DNA of 43,876 nucleotides, from positions 1-43,876 of the forward strand of contig NZ_MUYM01000002.1 of NCBI RefSeq assembly GCF_002150765.1, written 5' to 3'. The first letter of the stretch is position 1. Every line of letters begins with the position of its first letter. Source of the DNA: Lentzea kentuckyensis. Lineage in GTDB: Bacteria; Actinomycetota; Actinomycetes; Mycobacteriales; Pseudonocardiaceae. Positions 1 through 11,400 of this stretch are shown piece by piece. The translations under genes and the position numbers were made by a program. The notes beneath the pieces are model-generated. The model ran no database searches. It saw only the letters and a list, made by a program, of their open reading frames with translations, and was not told the DNA's origin.

Positions 1-35
1 CTGATATGTAGTGGTCTCTTGTCAAGGGGCAAGGT

Positions 36-71
36 GAGGCGCCCGCGAGGATTGTTCCCGGCGGGCGCCTC
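36..71. terminator. Hairpin in the 3' noncoding end of the IS110 element
   Basis: A perfect 11-bp inverted repeat (gaggcgcccgc at 36-46, gcgggcgcctc at 61-71) encloses a 14-base loop. There is no T-tract. It could be a terminator of an unseen gene to the left, or a structured part of the element end such as part of a bridge RNA. Confidence 0.45.
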
Positions 72-303
72 GTGCTTCGTCGCGGTGTTTGTGGCGGGGT
101 GAGCGTGTCGTTGGCGACGCGCGGTCAGACTGATATTCGCGGGTTGGTTACCGCAGGACGGGTTGTTCGGCAGGAGCGGGCCGCGTGTCTAACATCGAGC
201 GTCGCCGATGTCGGGTCGGCTGCTCATAGTCGAGTCGCGGATCGCTCCACGCGCTGCTGTCACCACCACAACGGTTGCGGCGAAGCGGGTTGGGGGCTTG
301 TGG

Positions 304-1386
304 TCAGTCGTCCATCACCGCCAGCGACCAGCACCAGCCGGCCAGCTCACGGGCAATAGCGACGTTGGCGACCACCGGGCGTTTGCGGCGCAGACTGAAA
401 CCGACCCAGCGGTCGTGCAACCGGCGGTTGCCGGCATCGCCGCGGGCCCTGGCCGCGGGCGGAGCGAGTTCCCATCGGTCGCGCAGCGTCGTGCCGGGCC
501 GGTAGCGGGGGCGGTGGTGCCAGGCCGCTTCCACCAGCAGCCGCCGCGCGTGGGTGTTGCCGGTTTTGGTGATCGAACCCTGAACCCGCGACGGCCCCGA
601 GGAGCTCTCGCTGGGCACCAGGCCAACGAACGCTCCGATGGTCCTGCCGGTGAACCGGTGCCAGTCGCCGATCTCGACCGCCAGGGCGAACCCGGTCAAC
701 GTCGAGACACCACGCAAGCAGCCCAGCCGCCGCACGCATCCGGTGAACTCGCTGCCGGCAGCCATGACCGCGATCGCCTTGTCGAGCCGATCGCGGCGTG
801 CTTTGACCGTGAGCACGGCGTCGTAGTCGGACTCGAACGCCATCCGCACCACCGGGCTGGTGAAGCTCTGGCGGCGCAGCCACGCGTCGTGCGCACCGGT
901 CCAGGCCTGCCCGCCGAAGTAGACGATCCCGTGGCGCAGCAACAGTTTCGACAGCCGATGCCGGGCCCGCATCAGATCACCACGGCAGTCTTCCCGCGCC
1001 CGGACCAGATCCCGTGCCGCCTCCTGATCAGGCGTCGGCACCGTGACCGGAGTGATCTCGTCCAGTCGCAGCAGACGAGCCAGATGCACCGCATCCTTGG
1101 CGTCGGTCTTGACCCGGTCGCCCGAGGGCCGCTGCAACTTCGACGGCGCGGCAACCACACAGCGGATCCCCGCCTGGCTCAAGGCCCGATACAGACCGAA
1201 CCCGGTCGGTCCGGCCTCGTAGGCCACCGCCACCGGGCCGGGCACCGCCGCCAGCCAGGACCGGATGTGATCATGTGACGGGGTCAGTTTCGCTTGAACG
1301 AGCTCGCCGGTGACGCCGTCGATCGCCGCTGCCGCGACCGATCGCGCGTGCACGTCCAGCCCCACGCTCGTACGCTCGGTAAACAC
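304..1386 (-). CDS. IS110-family transposase (DEDD recombinase)
   Basis: 360 aa from a GTG at 1386, preceded by a good ribosome site (gggagg, 5-6 bases upstream); the open frame reaches back to 1479 but without homology. The N-terminal DEDD RuvC-like domain begins VGLDVHARSV, where the first catalytic Asp sits. The VAYEAGPTGFGLYRAL segment and the KTDAKDAVHLARLL segment supply further conserved acidic positions. The C-terminal Transposase_20 region contains GAFVGLVPSESSSG and KTGNTHARRLLVEAAW, which holds the conserved Ser region of the family. Length is within the usual 350-420 aa, and no frameshift is seen, so the gene may be active. It moves the element by a recombinase mechanism that, in characterised members, is guided by an element-encoded bridge RNA. 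Confidence 0.93.
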   Translation of the reverse strand: MFTERTSVGLDVHARSVAAAAIDGVTGELVQAKLTPSHDHIRSWLAAVPGPVAVAYEAGPTGFGLYRALSQAGIRCVVAAPSKLQRPSGDRVKTDAKDAVHLARLLRLDEITPVTVPTPDQEAARDLVRAREDCRGDLMRARHRLSKLLLRHGIVYFGGQAWTGAHDAWLRRQSFTSPVVRMAFESDYDAVLTVKARRDRLDKAIAVMAAGSEFTGCVRRLGCLRGVSTLTGFALAVEIGDWHRFTGRTIGAFVGLVPSESSSGPSRVQGSITKTGNTHARRLLVEAAWHHRPRYRPGTTLRDRWELAPPAARARGDAGNRRLHDRWVGFSLRRKRPVVANVAIARELAGWCWSLAVMDD

Positions 1387-1524
1387 CGGGGCCTCCCACG
1401 CCTGTCGGATAGGCCGAGCAGGCCACTCCTGCCCGGCAACCCACGAACAAGCGTGAGCGAGGCCCCGGCCCGCAACCACCCGAAACCCGAGCGGTCACTC
1501 CATACCGTCTAAGGAAGTTCCGTC

Positions 1525-2351
<827 letters not shown>

Positions 2352-2355
<4 letters not shown>

Positions 2356-3362
2356 CGTGCATGGGGGTAACAGTCGAGAGGTTCGATCCGGCGAGCGCGT
2401 CCGAGGCCGAGCTCCGCGCCTATCACGAGGTGATGTGCGCCAGGTACGCCGACGACCGGCCGCAGTGGACCGCACCGACCTACGAGGAAGTCCTGTTCCG
2501 GCTGAGGACGCCGTTCCAGGGGCTGGGGCCGGCACACCGGTGGTCGGCCCGCCTGGACAGTGAGATCGCCGGGTTCGCCGAGCTCAACTTTCCCTGGGAC
2601 CACGCGGCGCTGCTCGAGATCGTGGTACACCCGCGGGTCCGGCGCCGGGGCGTCGGCAGCACGATCCTGCGCGAACTGCTGTCCGAGGTCGAGGCCCGCG
2701 GCCGCACCGAGATCGAGGGCTGGCAGCTCACCAAGGACGGCGACGGCGCCAGGTGGGCGGCTGGTCGCGGGTTCCGGATCACCAACTCCGTGATCATCCA
2801 GCGGCTGATGTTCGCCGACGTGGACAGCACGCTCTGGGACGTCCCGATCCCACCCGGCTACCGGCTCGTGCGGTGGACCAGCCACGCACCTGACGACCTG
2901 ATCGAGTCGTACTCCCGCGCACGCAATGCGATCCACGACGCACCGAATGGCGAGCAGGCCTCGCAGTCCCCGCGTTGGACGCCCGAACTGACGCGGAACG
3001 CCGAGCAGGACTTCCTGAACCGCGGTGCCGAGCAACGCGTCGTGGTCGCCGTGCACGAGGCCACCGGCGAGGTGGCCGGCATGACCGAGCTCGAACTGCA
3101 CAGCGAACGTCCCCGCCGGGCGTTCCAGCGGGAGACCTCCGTGGTTCCGGCCCATCGCGGGTGCGGGCTCGGCCGGTGCGCCAAGGCCCACATGATCCGC
3201 TGGGTGCGGGAGGACAGGCCGGCGCTCACGGAGATCACCACCGGCACCAGCGCCGCGAACGTCCACATGGCACGGGTCAACCACTCGATCGGTTACGTCA
3301 CGATCGGCGACATGATCATGGTCAACGCGCCGATCGCGGAGGTGCCCGCGTGGCCGGCCTGA
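2352..3362 (+). CDS. Tandem-domain GNAT acetyltransferase
   Basis: 336 aa from the ATG that overlaps the stop of the dehalogenase gene; a second ATG at 2361 is an alternative start. There are two GNAT folds. The N-terminal domain has an acetyl-CoA loop in VVHPRVRRRGVGSTILREL. The C-terminal domain has a looser one, VPAHRGCGLGRCAKAHM, followed by the typical TSAANVHMARVNHSIGY segment. The double-domain form is common in actinomycetes; the acceptor substrate cannot be predicted. Coupling to the dehalogenase suggests a shared transcript but not necessarily a shared pathway. Confidence 0.8.
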
Positions 3363-3376
3363 AGCTGTGAAACGAC

Positions 3377-3414
3377 AACGGGACGGACACCCGGAGGTGC
3401 CCGCCCCGCCCGTT
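3377..3414. terminator. Imperfect stem-loop between convergent genes
   Basis: aacggg/cccgtt forms the outer stem and cggacacc/ggtgcccg the inner stem, with a short bulge. It lies between the acetyltransferase (plus strand) and the osmoprotectant operon (minus strand), both ending here. Confidence 0.45.
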
Positions 3415-3421
3415 CGTCAGG

Positions 3422-4324
3422 TCAGATGCCCGCGCTCGCGAGCCATTCCTTGGCGATCTTCTCGGGCTCCGGCTTGTCCGGCGACGCGAGCTTCTGGTTC
3501 AGGTCCAGCAAGGTCTTCGTGTCGAGCTTCTTCGAGATGGCGTTGAGGGTGTCGCGCACCTGCTGCGACGCCTTCTTCTCGTTGATGAGCGGCAACACGT
3601 TCTGCGCGGCGAAGACGTTCTTCGGGTCTTCCAGCACCACGAACTCGTTGGCCTTGATCGCGTAGTCGGTCGTGAAGAGGTCGGCGGCCTGCACCGTGTT
3701 GTCCTTCAGACCGGCGACGGTCAGCGGGCCGCCGACGTCGAGCGCCTTGAACTGCTTGAACTCGCAGTTGTACTTGGCCTTCAGGCCGGGCAGGCCGTCA
3801 GGGCGGTTCTGGAACTCCGGCGGGCCGCCGAAGACCAGGTCCTTGCAGTACGGCACGAGGTCGTCGATCGACTTGAGGCTGTACTGCGCGGCGATCTGCT
3901 TGGTGACGACGACCGCGTCCTTGTCCTCGGCGGACGCCTTGTCGAGCACGATGAGGCCCTGCGGCAGGGCCTTCTTCAGCGCCGCGTACACCTCGTCGGA
4001 GCCGACCTCGGTCGCGTCCTTGTTGATGTACTTGAGAAGCACGCCCGTGTACTCGGGGATCAGGTCTATCGAGCCGTCCTGCACACCCTTGTAGTACAGC
4101 TCGCGGTTGCCGATGTTCAGCTTCTTGGAGACCTTGACGCCCTTGCCCGACAACGCTTCCGCGTAGATTTCGGCGAGCAGGCGCGACTCCGGGAAGTTGC
4201 CGGATCCCACGACGATGGTGTCCGTCGGGGCCGGGTTGTTGTTGCCGCCGGTCAGCGGATCACCGCCGCACGCCGACAGGACCATGACCGCGCCTAGAGC
4301 GACAGCCGTCGCGATGCGCTTCAT
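3422..4324 (-). CDS. Osmoprotectant ABC transporter substrate-binding lipoprotein
   Basis: 300 aa. It starts at ATG 4324, with ggagg upstream and a 4-bp overlap with the preceding permease gene. The N-terminus is a lipoprotein signal (MKRIATAV... then LSACGG), so Cys21 is the probable lipidated residue and the protein is tethered outside the membrane. The mature part begins TIVVGSGNFPESRLLAEIYAEAL and contains GNRELYYKGVQDGSIDLIPEYTG, both typical of the OpuAC/OpuCC/OsmF (QAT) family that binds glycine betaine, choline, carnitine or related quaternary amines. It is the last gene of the operon. The exact ligand is not deducible. An apparent longer frame reaching 4756 is only an open frame inside the permease gene. 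Confidence 0.9.
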   Translation of the reverse strand: MKRIATAVALGAVMVLSACGGDPLTGGNNNPAPTDTIVVGSGNFPESRLLAEIYAEALSGKGVKVSKKLNIGNRELYYKGVQDGSIDLIPEYTGVLLKYINKDATEVGSDEVYAALKKALPQGLIVLDKASAEDKDAVVVTKQIAAQYSLKSIDDLVPYCKDLVFGGPPEFQNRPDGLPGLKAKYNCEFKQFKALDVGGPLTVAGLKDNTVQAADLFTTDYAIKANEFVVLEDPKNVFAAQNVLPLINEKKASQQVRDTLNAISKKLDTKTLLDLNQKLASPDKPEPEKIAKEWLASAGI

Positions 4325-4986
4325 CTTCTTCCTCCGGTTCCCACTGGACGCAGCCCTGGCGAGACCGTCAGCCGTTGCAGGCCGGCGAACCCCAGGTCGA
4401 CGAGAACGGCGAGCAGTGCCACGAGCACCGCGCCGGCGAGCATCTGTCCGAACTCCTGCAGGGCGAGGCCGTCGAAGACGAGCCTGCCGAGGCCACCGGC
4501 GCCGGTGTAGGCGGCGATGGTGGCGGTCGCGACCACTTGCAGTGCGGCGCCGCGGAAACCGCCGTAGATCAACGGGAGTGCGTTCGGGATCTCCACCTGG
4601 AGCAACACGCCCGACTCGCGCATGCCGACGCCCCGTGCCGCGTCGACCGTCACCGGGTCGACCGCGCGGATGCCGGCGTAGGTGCCCGCCATGATCGGCG
4701 GGATCGCGAGCAGCACGAGCGCGACGTACACCGGGAAGTCGCCGAGGCCCGCCCACAACACCACGAGGATCAGCACGGCCGTCGTCGGCAACGCCCTCAG
4801 CGCGTTGGAAAGCCCGACGACCAGGAACCCGCCCTTGCCGGTGTGCCCGACGAACGCGCCGAGCGGGATCGCGATCACCGCGGCGATCACCAGGGTGAGC
4901 AACGTGTAACCGAGATGTTCCAGCAGCCGCACCGGGATCCCGGTCGGGCCGGACCAGTGCGCGGGATCGAAGAGCCAGTTGCCCAT
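4321..4986 (-). CDS. Osmoprotectant ABC transporter permease (second)
   Basis: 221-aa membrane protein of the BPD-type permease superfamily (ProW/OpuCD-like), with about five to six hydrophobic segments. The EAA-type coupling loop is seen in DAARGVGMRESGVLLQVEIPNALPLI. It pairs with the neighbouring permease to form the channel of the importer. It starts 4 bp after the first permease ends and overlaps the binding-protein start by 4 bp, so the four genes are very probably one transcript read from right to left. Confidence 0.9.
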   Translation of the reverse strand: MGNWLFDPAHWSGPTGIPVRLLEHLGYTLLTLVIAAVIAIPLGAFVGHTGKGGFLVVGLSNALRALPTTAVLILVVLWAGLGDFPVYVALVLLAIPPIMAGTYAGIRAVDPVTVDAARGVGMRESGVLLQVEIPNALPLIYGGFRGAALQVVATATIAAYTGAGGLGRLVFDGLALQEFGQMLAGAVLVALLAVLVDLGFAGLQRLTVSPGLRPVGTGGRR

Positions 4987-4990
4987 CAGC

Positions 4991-5625
4991 TCACCTCCCC
5001 GCCCGTGCCCACGGCGTGAGCAGCCGTCCGATCAGCAACAGCAGGCCGTCCGCGAGCACCGCCAGCACGACCGTCCCGATGAGACCCGCGAGGACCTTCT
5101 CGGTGTGGTCGGTCTGGTAGCCCTCGGTGAAGAGCTGGCCGTAACCGCCGAGCCCGACGAGCGCGCCGACGCTCACCATGCTGATGTTCGACACGGTCGC
5201 GACCCGCAGGCCCGCGATCGTGACCGGCAACGCCAGCGGGAAGTCGACGGTGAGGAACCGGCGCAACGGCCGATAACCCATGGCGTTCGCGGCGGCGATC
5301 ACGTTGCCCGGCACCGCAGACAACGCGTCGGCGACCGAGCGGACCATCAGCGCGATCGTGTAGATCACCAGCGGCACGATGACGTTGATCTCGTCGAGGA
5401 TCTTCACGCCGATCAGCACCGGAGTGATCACGATCAGCGCGATGGACGGGATCGTGAACAGGATGTTCGCCAGCGGAAAGAGCACCGCCCGCGCCGTCTG
5501 CGACCGGCTCGCCCACCACCCCAGCGGGATGGAGAGCGCGAACCCGATCAGCACCGGCACGACGGAGAGCCGCAGGTGCACCGCGGTGACTTCCCAGAAC
5601 CTTTCCCAGTTCTCGAAAATCCAGG

Positions 5626-5629
<4 letters not shown>
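4991..5629 (-). CDS. Osmoprotectant ABC transporter permease (first)
   Basis: 212-aa BPD-type permease (OpuCB-like) starting MTWIFENWERFWEV. The first membrane segment is HLRLSVVPVLIGFALSIPLG; the EAA-like loop is AANAMGYRPLRRFLTVDFPLALP. The ATG at 5629 overlaps the stop of the ATPase gene by 4 bp (ATGA), indicating translational coupling. The second permease follows after 4 bp. Confidence 0.9.
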
Positions 5630-6708
<1,079 letters not shown>

Positions 6709-6773
6709 CCTTCGGATCCCTCCGGTCGTGACGGTCTCCCCGATTCGGACCGCCCTGGATGCAGATCCCTGTG

Positions 6774-6779
6774 ACCTTA
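6774..6779 (-). promoter_or_regulatory. Candidate -10 element of the osmoprotectant operon
   Basis: Read on the minus strand this is TAAGGT, matching the actinobacterial TANNNT -10 pattern. It lies about 65 bp before the GTG of the ATPase gene. No clear -35 was recognised. Confidence 0.35.
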
Positions 6780-6826
6780 ACTCGTTCGGCGTACCCCGGC
6801 ACAGCGTTCCAGGATGTGACAGGCCG

Positions 6827-6832
6827 TATGGT
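6827..6832 (+). promoter_or_regulatory. Candidate -10 element of the BpsA-like gene
   Basis: TATGGT ends 9 bp before the GTG start and no ribosome site precedes that GTG, suggesting a leaderless or nearly leaderless transcript. Confidence 0.35.
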
Positions 6833-6841
6833 TTACCGCTT

Positions 6842-8389
6842 GTGACGATCGACCAGGTTCGCCAGTTGGTGACGGAGCGCGGCGTGCACGCCCGCAAGCT
6901 CCGCGAGGTGCTGTCCCTGCTCAGCGAGGACTGGCATCCGCTCGCCGAACTCGTGCGCCTGCCGGCCGTGCCCCGCCGCACGGTCCAGGACCTGCTGAAA
7001 GCCCTGGGCGACGACGTCGAATCTTCAGGCGATCGTTACCGCATCGCGCCTGGAGCGGTGTCGTCCTACCGGTCGGAGTTCGGGGTTCCTGGCGTCCGCG
7101 ATCACACCGACGTGCTGCGGCAGATCCTCGTGGACATCGCCGACGTGCCGCCGCCTTTGTCCTCGTTGGACCACGTGCAGGCCACCGCCGAGACGGCGCT
7201 GAACCGCGCGGTGTGGCTGGACTCCACGTACGACCTGGCAGGCAAGCGTTTGCTGTGCCTCGGCGATCACGACCTGACCTCGCTGGCCGTGGCCGCGGTC
7301 AACCCGCACGTGTCGATCACGGTGGTGGACCTCGACGAGCGCCTGCTGGAGTTCATCGACTCGCGCGCCCAGGCGCGGGGGCTGGACATCCGGACGTTGC
7401 ACTGCGACATGCGGTTCGGGCTGCCCGCCTCGGTTCTCGAATCCGTCGACCTGGTTTTCAGCGACCCGCCCTACACGCCCGAGGGCATGGGCCTGTTCGC
7501 CGGCCGCGCGGTCGAGGCGCTGGCGGACATCGCCGCCGGTCGCCTGCTGCTGGCCTACGGCTTCTCCGACCGGACCCCCGCGCTGGGGTTGAAGGTGCAG
7601 CAGGAACTGCAGAAGCTCGGCCTGGTCTTCGAGGCGATCCTGCCCGCGTTCCACCGGTTCGACGGCGCGCAGGCCATCGGGTCCGCCGCCGATCTGTACG
7701 TGTGCCGCCCGACCGGTCGTCGCGCGGTGTCCGGTGGCACGCGGATCTACACGCACGGCGCGCAGTCCGTCGAGTCGTCCGGGCCTTCGAAGGAAGCTTT
7801 GTCCGCCTTGTCGGAACTGGCTCCCCGTCCCGAATCCTCGCCGCCGCCGAAGCCCCGTGCCGCCGGCTGGGCCGAGCCCGTCGGGAAGGGTGCGGCCTCG
7901 CTGGCCGTTGACCTGTCTGCGGATCCGGGGCCGTGGCTGCTCCGGACGCTCCTGGCTTCCTCACCGGCGCGGCTGGCCTGCCTGGTGCCGAACAACCACC
8001 CCGCGGTCTCGTCGGCGGCGGGGCAGCAGGAGCTGCAGTCCCTCGTGCGGACGCGGTTCGCGTTGAAATTCCTGCGCAACAACCCAGATGGCAAGACCAC
8101 GATCGTTGTCGCCGATCAGGTTCTGGCCGGGACGCTGTCGGTCGGCGAGCGGGTGGTGCGCGAGATTCTGCTGAAGGCGCACGGGAAGCTGCGCAACGTG
8201 TGGCGGGAGGCGTTGATCGGCGGGTCGTCCGGGTTGCTGACCAAGAACCAGGCGCGGGAGATCGTCGACGCCGCCGGGATCGCGGACGAGGACCTGGAGC
8301 TGCGGTTGATCGACCTGCCGAAGCACCGGATCGCGGCGGTGCTGACGGCGGCGGAGGACAGCGCCAAGTACCTGGAAGCGCCCGCCTGA
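6842..8389 (+). CDS. Bis-aminopropyl spermidine synthase family protein (BpsA-like)
   Basis: 515 aa. It starts at GTG 6842 (VTIDQVRQLVTERG). Residues about 1-80 resemble a winged-helix domain (RKLREVLSLLSEDWHPLAEL). Residues about 85-300 are the BpsA/DUF43 Rossmann-like aminopropyltransferase: KRLLCLGDHDLTSLAVA, the VVDLDERLLEF strand, and the signature VFSDPPYTPEGMGLF. BpsA transfers aminopropyl groups from decarboxylated S-adenosylmethionine to spermidine, making branched polyamines. The Asp-rich motif, GDDD in the Thermococcus enzyme as I recall it, reads GDHD here. Residues about 345-515 are an extra C-terminal domain (LLRTLLASSPARLACLVPNNHP...) that I do not recognise. Polyamine activity is inferred. 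The gene stands alone, divergent from the osmoprotectant operon. Confidence 0.75.
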   Translation: MTIDQVRQLVTERGVHARKLREVLSLLSEDWHPLAELVRLPAVPRRTVQDLLKALGDDVESSGDRYRIAPGAVSSYRSEFGVPGVRDHTDVLRQILVDIADVPPPLSSLDHVQATAETALNRAVWLDSTYDLAGKRLLCLGDHDLTSLAVAAVNPHVSITVVDLDERLLEFIDSRAQARGLDIRTLHCDMRFGLPASVLESVDLVFSDPPYTPEGMGLFAGRAVEALADIAAGRLLLAYGFSDRTPALGLKVQQELQKLGLVFEAILPAFHRFDGAQAIGSAADLYVCRPTGRRAVSGGTRIYTHGAQSVESSGPSKEALSALSELAPRPESSPPPKPRAAGWAEPVGKGAASLAVDLSADPGPWLLRTLLASSPARLACLVPNNHPAVSSAAGQQELQSLVRTRFALKFLRNNPDGKTTIVVADQVLAGTLSVGERVVREILLKAHGKLRNVWREALIGGSSGLLTKNQAREIVDAAGIADEDLELRLIDLPKHRIAAVLTAAEDSAKYLEAPA

Positions 8390-8415
8390 GCACGCGTGCT
8401 CGTAAGCCCGCGAGC

Positions 8416-8472
8416 TGTCCATGAACGGCGCTTTTGTGGACTCCAGGTCCACAAAAGCGCCGTTCATGGACA
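8416..8472. terminator. 26-bp perfect palindromic stem between convergent genes
   Basis: The arms at 8416-8441 and 8447-8472 pair without mismatch around a 5-base loop (tccag). The arm contains ggcgcttttgtggac. It separates the BpsA-like gene from the oppositely transcribed c-di-GMP gene and should terminate both. The long perfect stem also resembles dispersed intergenic palindromes of Pseudonocardiales genomes. Confidence 0.8.
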
Positions 8473-8482
8473 AGATTTCAGG

Positions 8483-11400
8483 TCATCCGGCACGAGGGAT
8501 GTGCAGCGGTCCCAACGCCAGCACCGCGCGGAACTCCTTCGGCGGCACCGGCCGTGAGAACAGCCAACCCTGATACGCGTCCACGCCGACGCCGCGCAGC
8601 ACGTGGAACTGCGTCGCCGTCTCCACGCCCTCGGCCACGCACTTGCGTCCCATCGCTCGAGCCATGTCGACGACGGCACGGGCGACGGCGAAGTCCGAGG
8701 AGTCGTTGCCCACGCCGGAAACGAACCGCCGGTCCACCTTGATGATCTGCGCCGGCAGGTCCTTCAGCCGGGCCAGCGACGAGTAGCCGGTGCCGAAGTC
8801 GTCCACCGCGAACTGCACGCCGCGCTGCACCAGCTCGTCCATCGACTGCCGGACGCGCGACGGCAGGTCGACGAACGCCGTCTCGACCAGCTCCAGCACC
8901 ACCCGTTCCCAGGGCACGCCGGACTCCAGGATCGCGTTCGACACGATGTCGACGAACTCGGGATCGCCCGGCACCAGACCGGCCAGGTTCACCGCCACCG
9001 ACACCGGCCGACCGTCGGGCGCGGGCCAGGTCGCGGCCTCCTTCAACGCGGTGCGCAGGACCCAGCGGTCCAGCTCGCGCATGAGGTCGCCCTGCTCGGC
9101 GACCGGCAGGAACACGTCCGGCGGCAGCAGACCGCGGTCCGGGTGCGGCCAGCGCACCAGGGCCTCGGCCGTCAGCACGGCGCCGTCGACGCCGACGACC
9201 GGCTGGTAGTGCAACGCCAGGCCGTCGTGCTGCAACGCGTCCCGCAGCTGGCCTTCGAGATGCACCTGTCGGTCGGCGGAGGCGATCAACGCGGCCGAGG
9301 CCAGCGACACGCGCCCGGCGCCGTTGCGCTTCGCCTCGAACATCGCGGCGTCGGCGAACCGCAACAGGTCGGCGCCGTTGGCCCGCGATCCGTTCGGCAC
9401 GGCCGCGCCGATCGAGGCCGAGACCCGGACCAGCTGCCCGTGCACCGGGACGGCCGTGCGCAGCAACGAAGCGACACGGGTGGCCAGCGCGTCCACGCCG
9501 CCCACGGAGTCGATGTCCTCGGAGATGATCACGTACTCGTCGCCGGACAGCCTGGCCGCCGTGCAGCCCTCCGGCAGGCCGCCCTCCAGGCGCCTCGCCA
9601 ACGCCACCAGCAGCTCGTCGCCGGCGTCGTGGCCGAGGGAGTCGTTGACGCGCTTGAAGTTGTCGATGTCGCAGAACAGCACGGCGACCTTGGACCGGCC
9701 GGGACCGTCCAGCACCTTGCCGAGGATCTCCTTCACCAGCGCGCGGTTCGGGAGGCCGGTCAGCTCGTCGTGGGTGGCCTGGTGCCGCAACGCCTCGGCG
9801 GCGCGGCGGCGTTCGGTGATGTCCAGGAACACGATCAGCCAGAACCGGCGGCCGTCGTCCTGCACGGACAGCGCGATGTGCAGCTCGCAGTAGACCTTTT
9901 CGCCGTCGGGGCGCACGAGGATGCGCTGCGGGATCTTCTGCGTGCGCTCGGCGGCCCACTGCAGGCCGGGTGAGGTGTCCTCGGGGTGGGTGAGCTGCTC
10001 GGCGGTGACGCCGCGAAGCTGCTCCAGCTCCATGCCGAGGAGGTCGCACAACGCGTCGTTGGCGTCGACCAGGCGCTCGGCCTCGTCGAACAGGCCGATG
10101 CCGACCGGCGTGACCGAGACGAGGTCGGTGAAGCGCTGCGAGGAACGCTTCATGCGGGCTTCGGCGGCGCGCTGTTCGGTGACGTCCTGGGCGGTGCCGA
10201 CGGCGAGCTGCTTGCCGTGCGGATCGTGGACGATCATGCCGTGGCATCGGAAGATGCGCGTCGAGCCGTCGCGGCGCAGCACGCGGTGCTCGAACTGCGA
10301 GGCGACCTCGTCCACCACCAGCTGGCGGCACGTGTCGTCGACCCAGCCGCGGTCCTCGGGGTGCACCAGGTCGAGGTACGCCTGGTAGCTGCCGGGGAGA
10401 TCGGCGGGCAGGCCGAAGAGCTCGCGCAGCATGTCCGACCACACGACGTCGCCGGTCGCCGGGTTCCACTCCCACATGCCGAGGCGGGCGGCCTGCTGCG
10501 CGTCCGCCAGTCTTCGGCGGTCCTCACGCATCTGGCGTTCGAGCGCGCGTGCCTCGGTGACGTCCTGGATGGTGCCGTGGTAGCGCTCGATCCGTCCGGA
10601 CGGGTCGATCTCCGCACGAGCGCGGCACATGTAGACGCGGTCGCCGGTCTCGCTGCGCACCTCGACCTCGACCGGCAGGTCGTCGCGGGTGTGCAGCAAC
10701 TGGTGCCGCAGCGCCTTGACGGCTTCCCGGTCCTCCGGGTGCACGCCGCTGAGCAGGTCGTCGTCCGGCGTCATGCCGAGCTCGGCGTACATCTCCATCA
10801 GCACTTCGCTGCGGTGCACCGCACGCGTACCGGTCTCGTACGCCCAGCTGCCGATGCGGGCGATGCGCTGCGCCTCGAGCAGCCGGGCCCGTTCCTGCGC
10901 GAGCTCGGTGGCCGCGCGCTTGGACTCGGTGATGTCGCGGATGTAGCCGGTGATCTTGTCCAGGTGGCCCGCGTCGGTCAGGCGGGCCTCCGCGACGCCG
11001 CGGATCCACCGCAGCTGGCCGTCCGGGCGCACTATCCGGTACTCGATGTCGATCGGGTCGCCGGTGATCTCGCGGCCCTGCCAGTACGTCTCGACCATGC
11101 GGTAGTCGTCGGGGTGCACGACGTCGAGGACGGCCTGCGCGCCCGGCACGACCTGGCCGCGTTCGACGCCGAGCAGTTCGTAGTGGGTGTCCGACCAGAT
11201 GGTCAGGCCGGTCTCGGGATCGAACTCCCACGAGCCCAGGTTCGCGACCCGCTGGACCTTGCGCAGTCGGCGTTGTTCGTCGCGCAGCGCGTCCGCGGCG
11301 GAGGCGAGGTCGGAGACGTCGATCAGCAGCACGGCCTGCAGGCCGGTTCCCGGTACCGCGTGGCGGGCGACGCGCACCGGCAGTTCGGTGCCGTCGCAGC

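Larger units (their letters stand above)
1..1510 (-). mobile_element. IS110-family insertion sequence (boundaries approximate)
   Basis: A single IS110-type transposase gene is flanked by about 300 bp of noncoding DNA on its 3' side (1-303) and about 120 bp on its 5' side (1387-1510). The outer ends carry a weak inverted match: tatgtagtggtctct at 5-19 against the reverse complement of the bases just inside 1504 (tatggagtgaccgct), 11 of 15 identical. A CT dinucleotide lies at each proposed edge (1-2 and 1509-1510), as IS110 elements use a short core. IS110 elements lack clear terminal repeats, so the borders are inferred. The left border may coincide with, or lie beyond, the start of the window. 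Confidence 0.6.

Noticed and set aside
208..1278. 356-codon plus-strand open frame opposite the transposase
   Set aside because: It is the antisense shadow of a clear IS110 transposase, with no ribosome site and a low-complexity Arg/Ala/Gly/Pro-rich translation.
4325..4756. Longer N-terminus for the osmoprotectant-binding protein
   Set aside because: The extension lies inside the permease gene and lacks homology; the lipoprotein signal and ggagg site fix the start at 4324.
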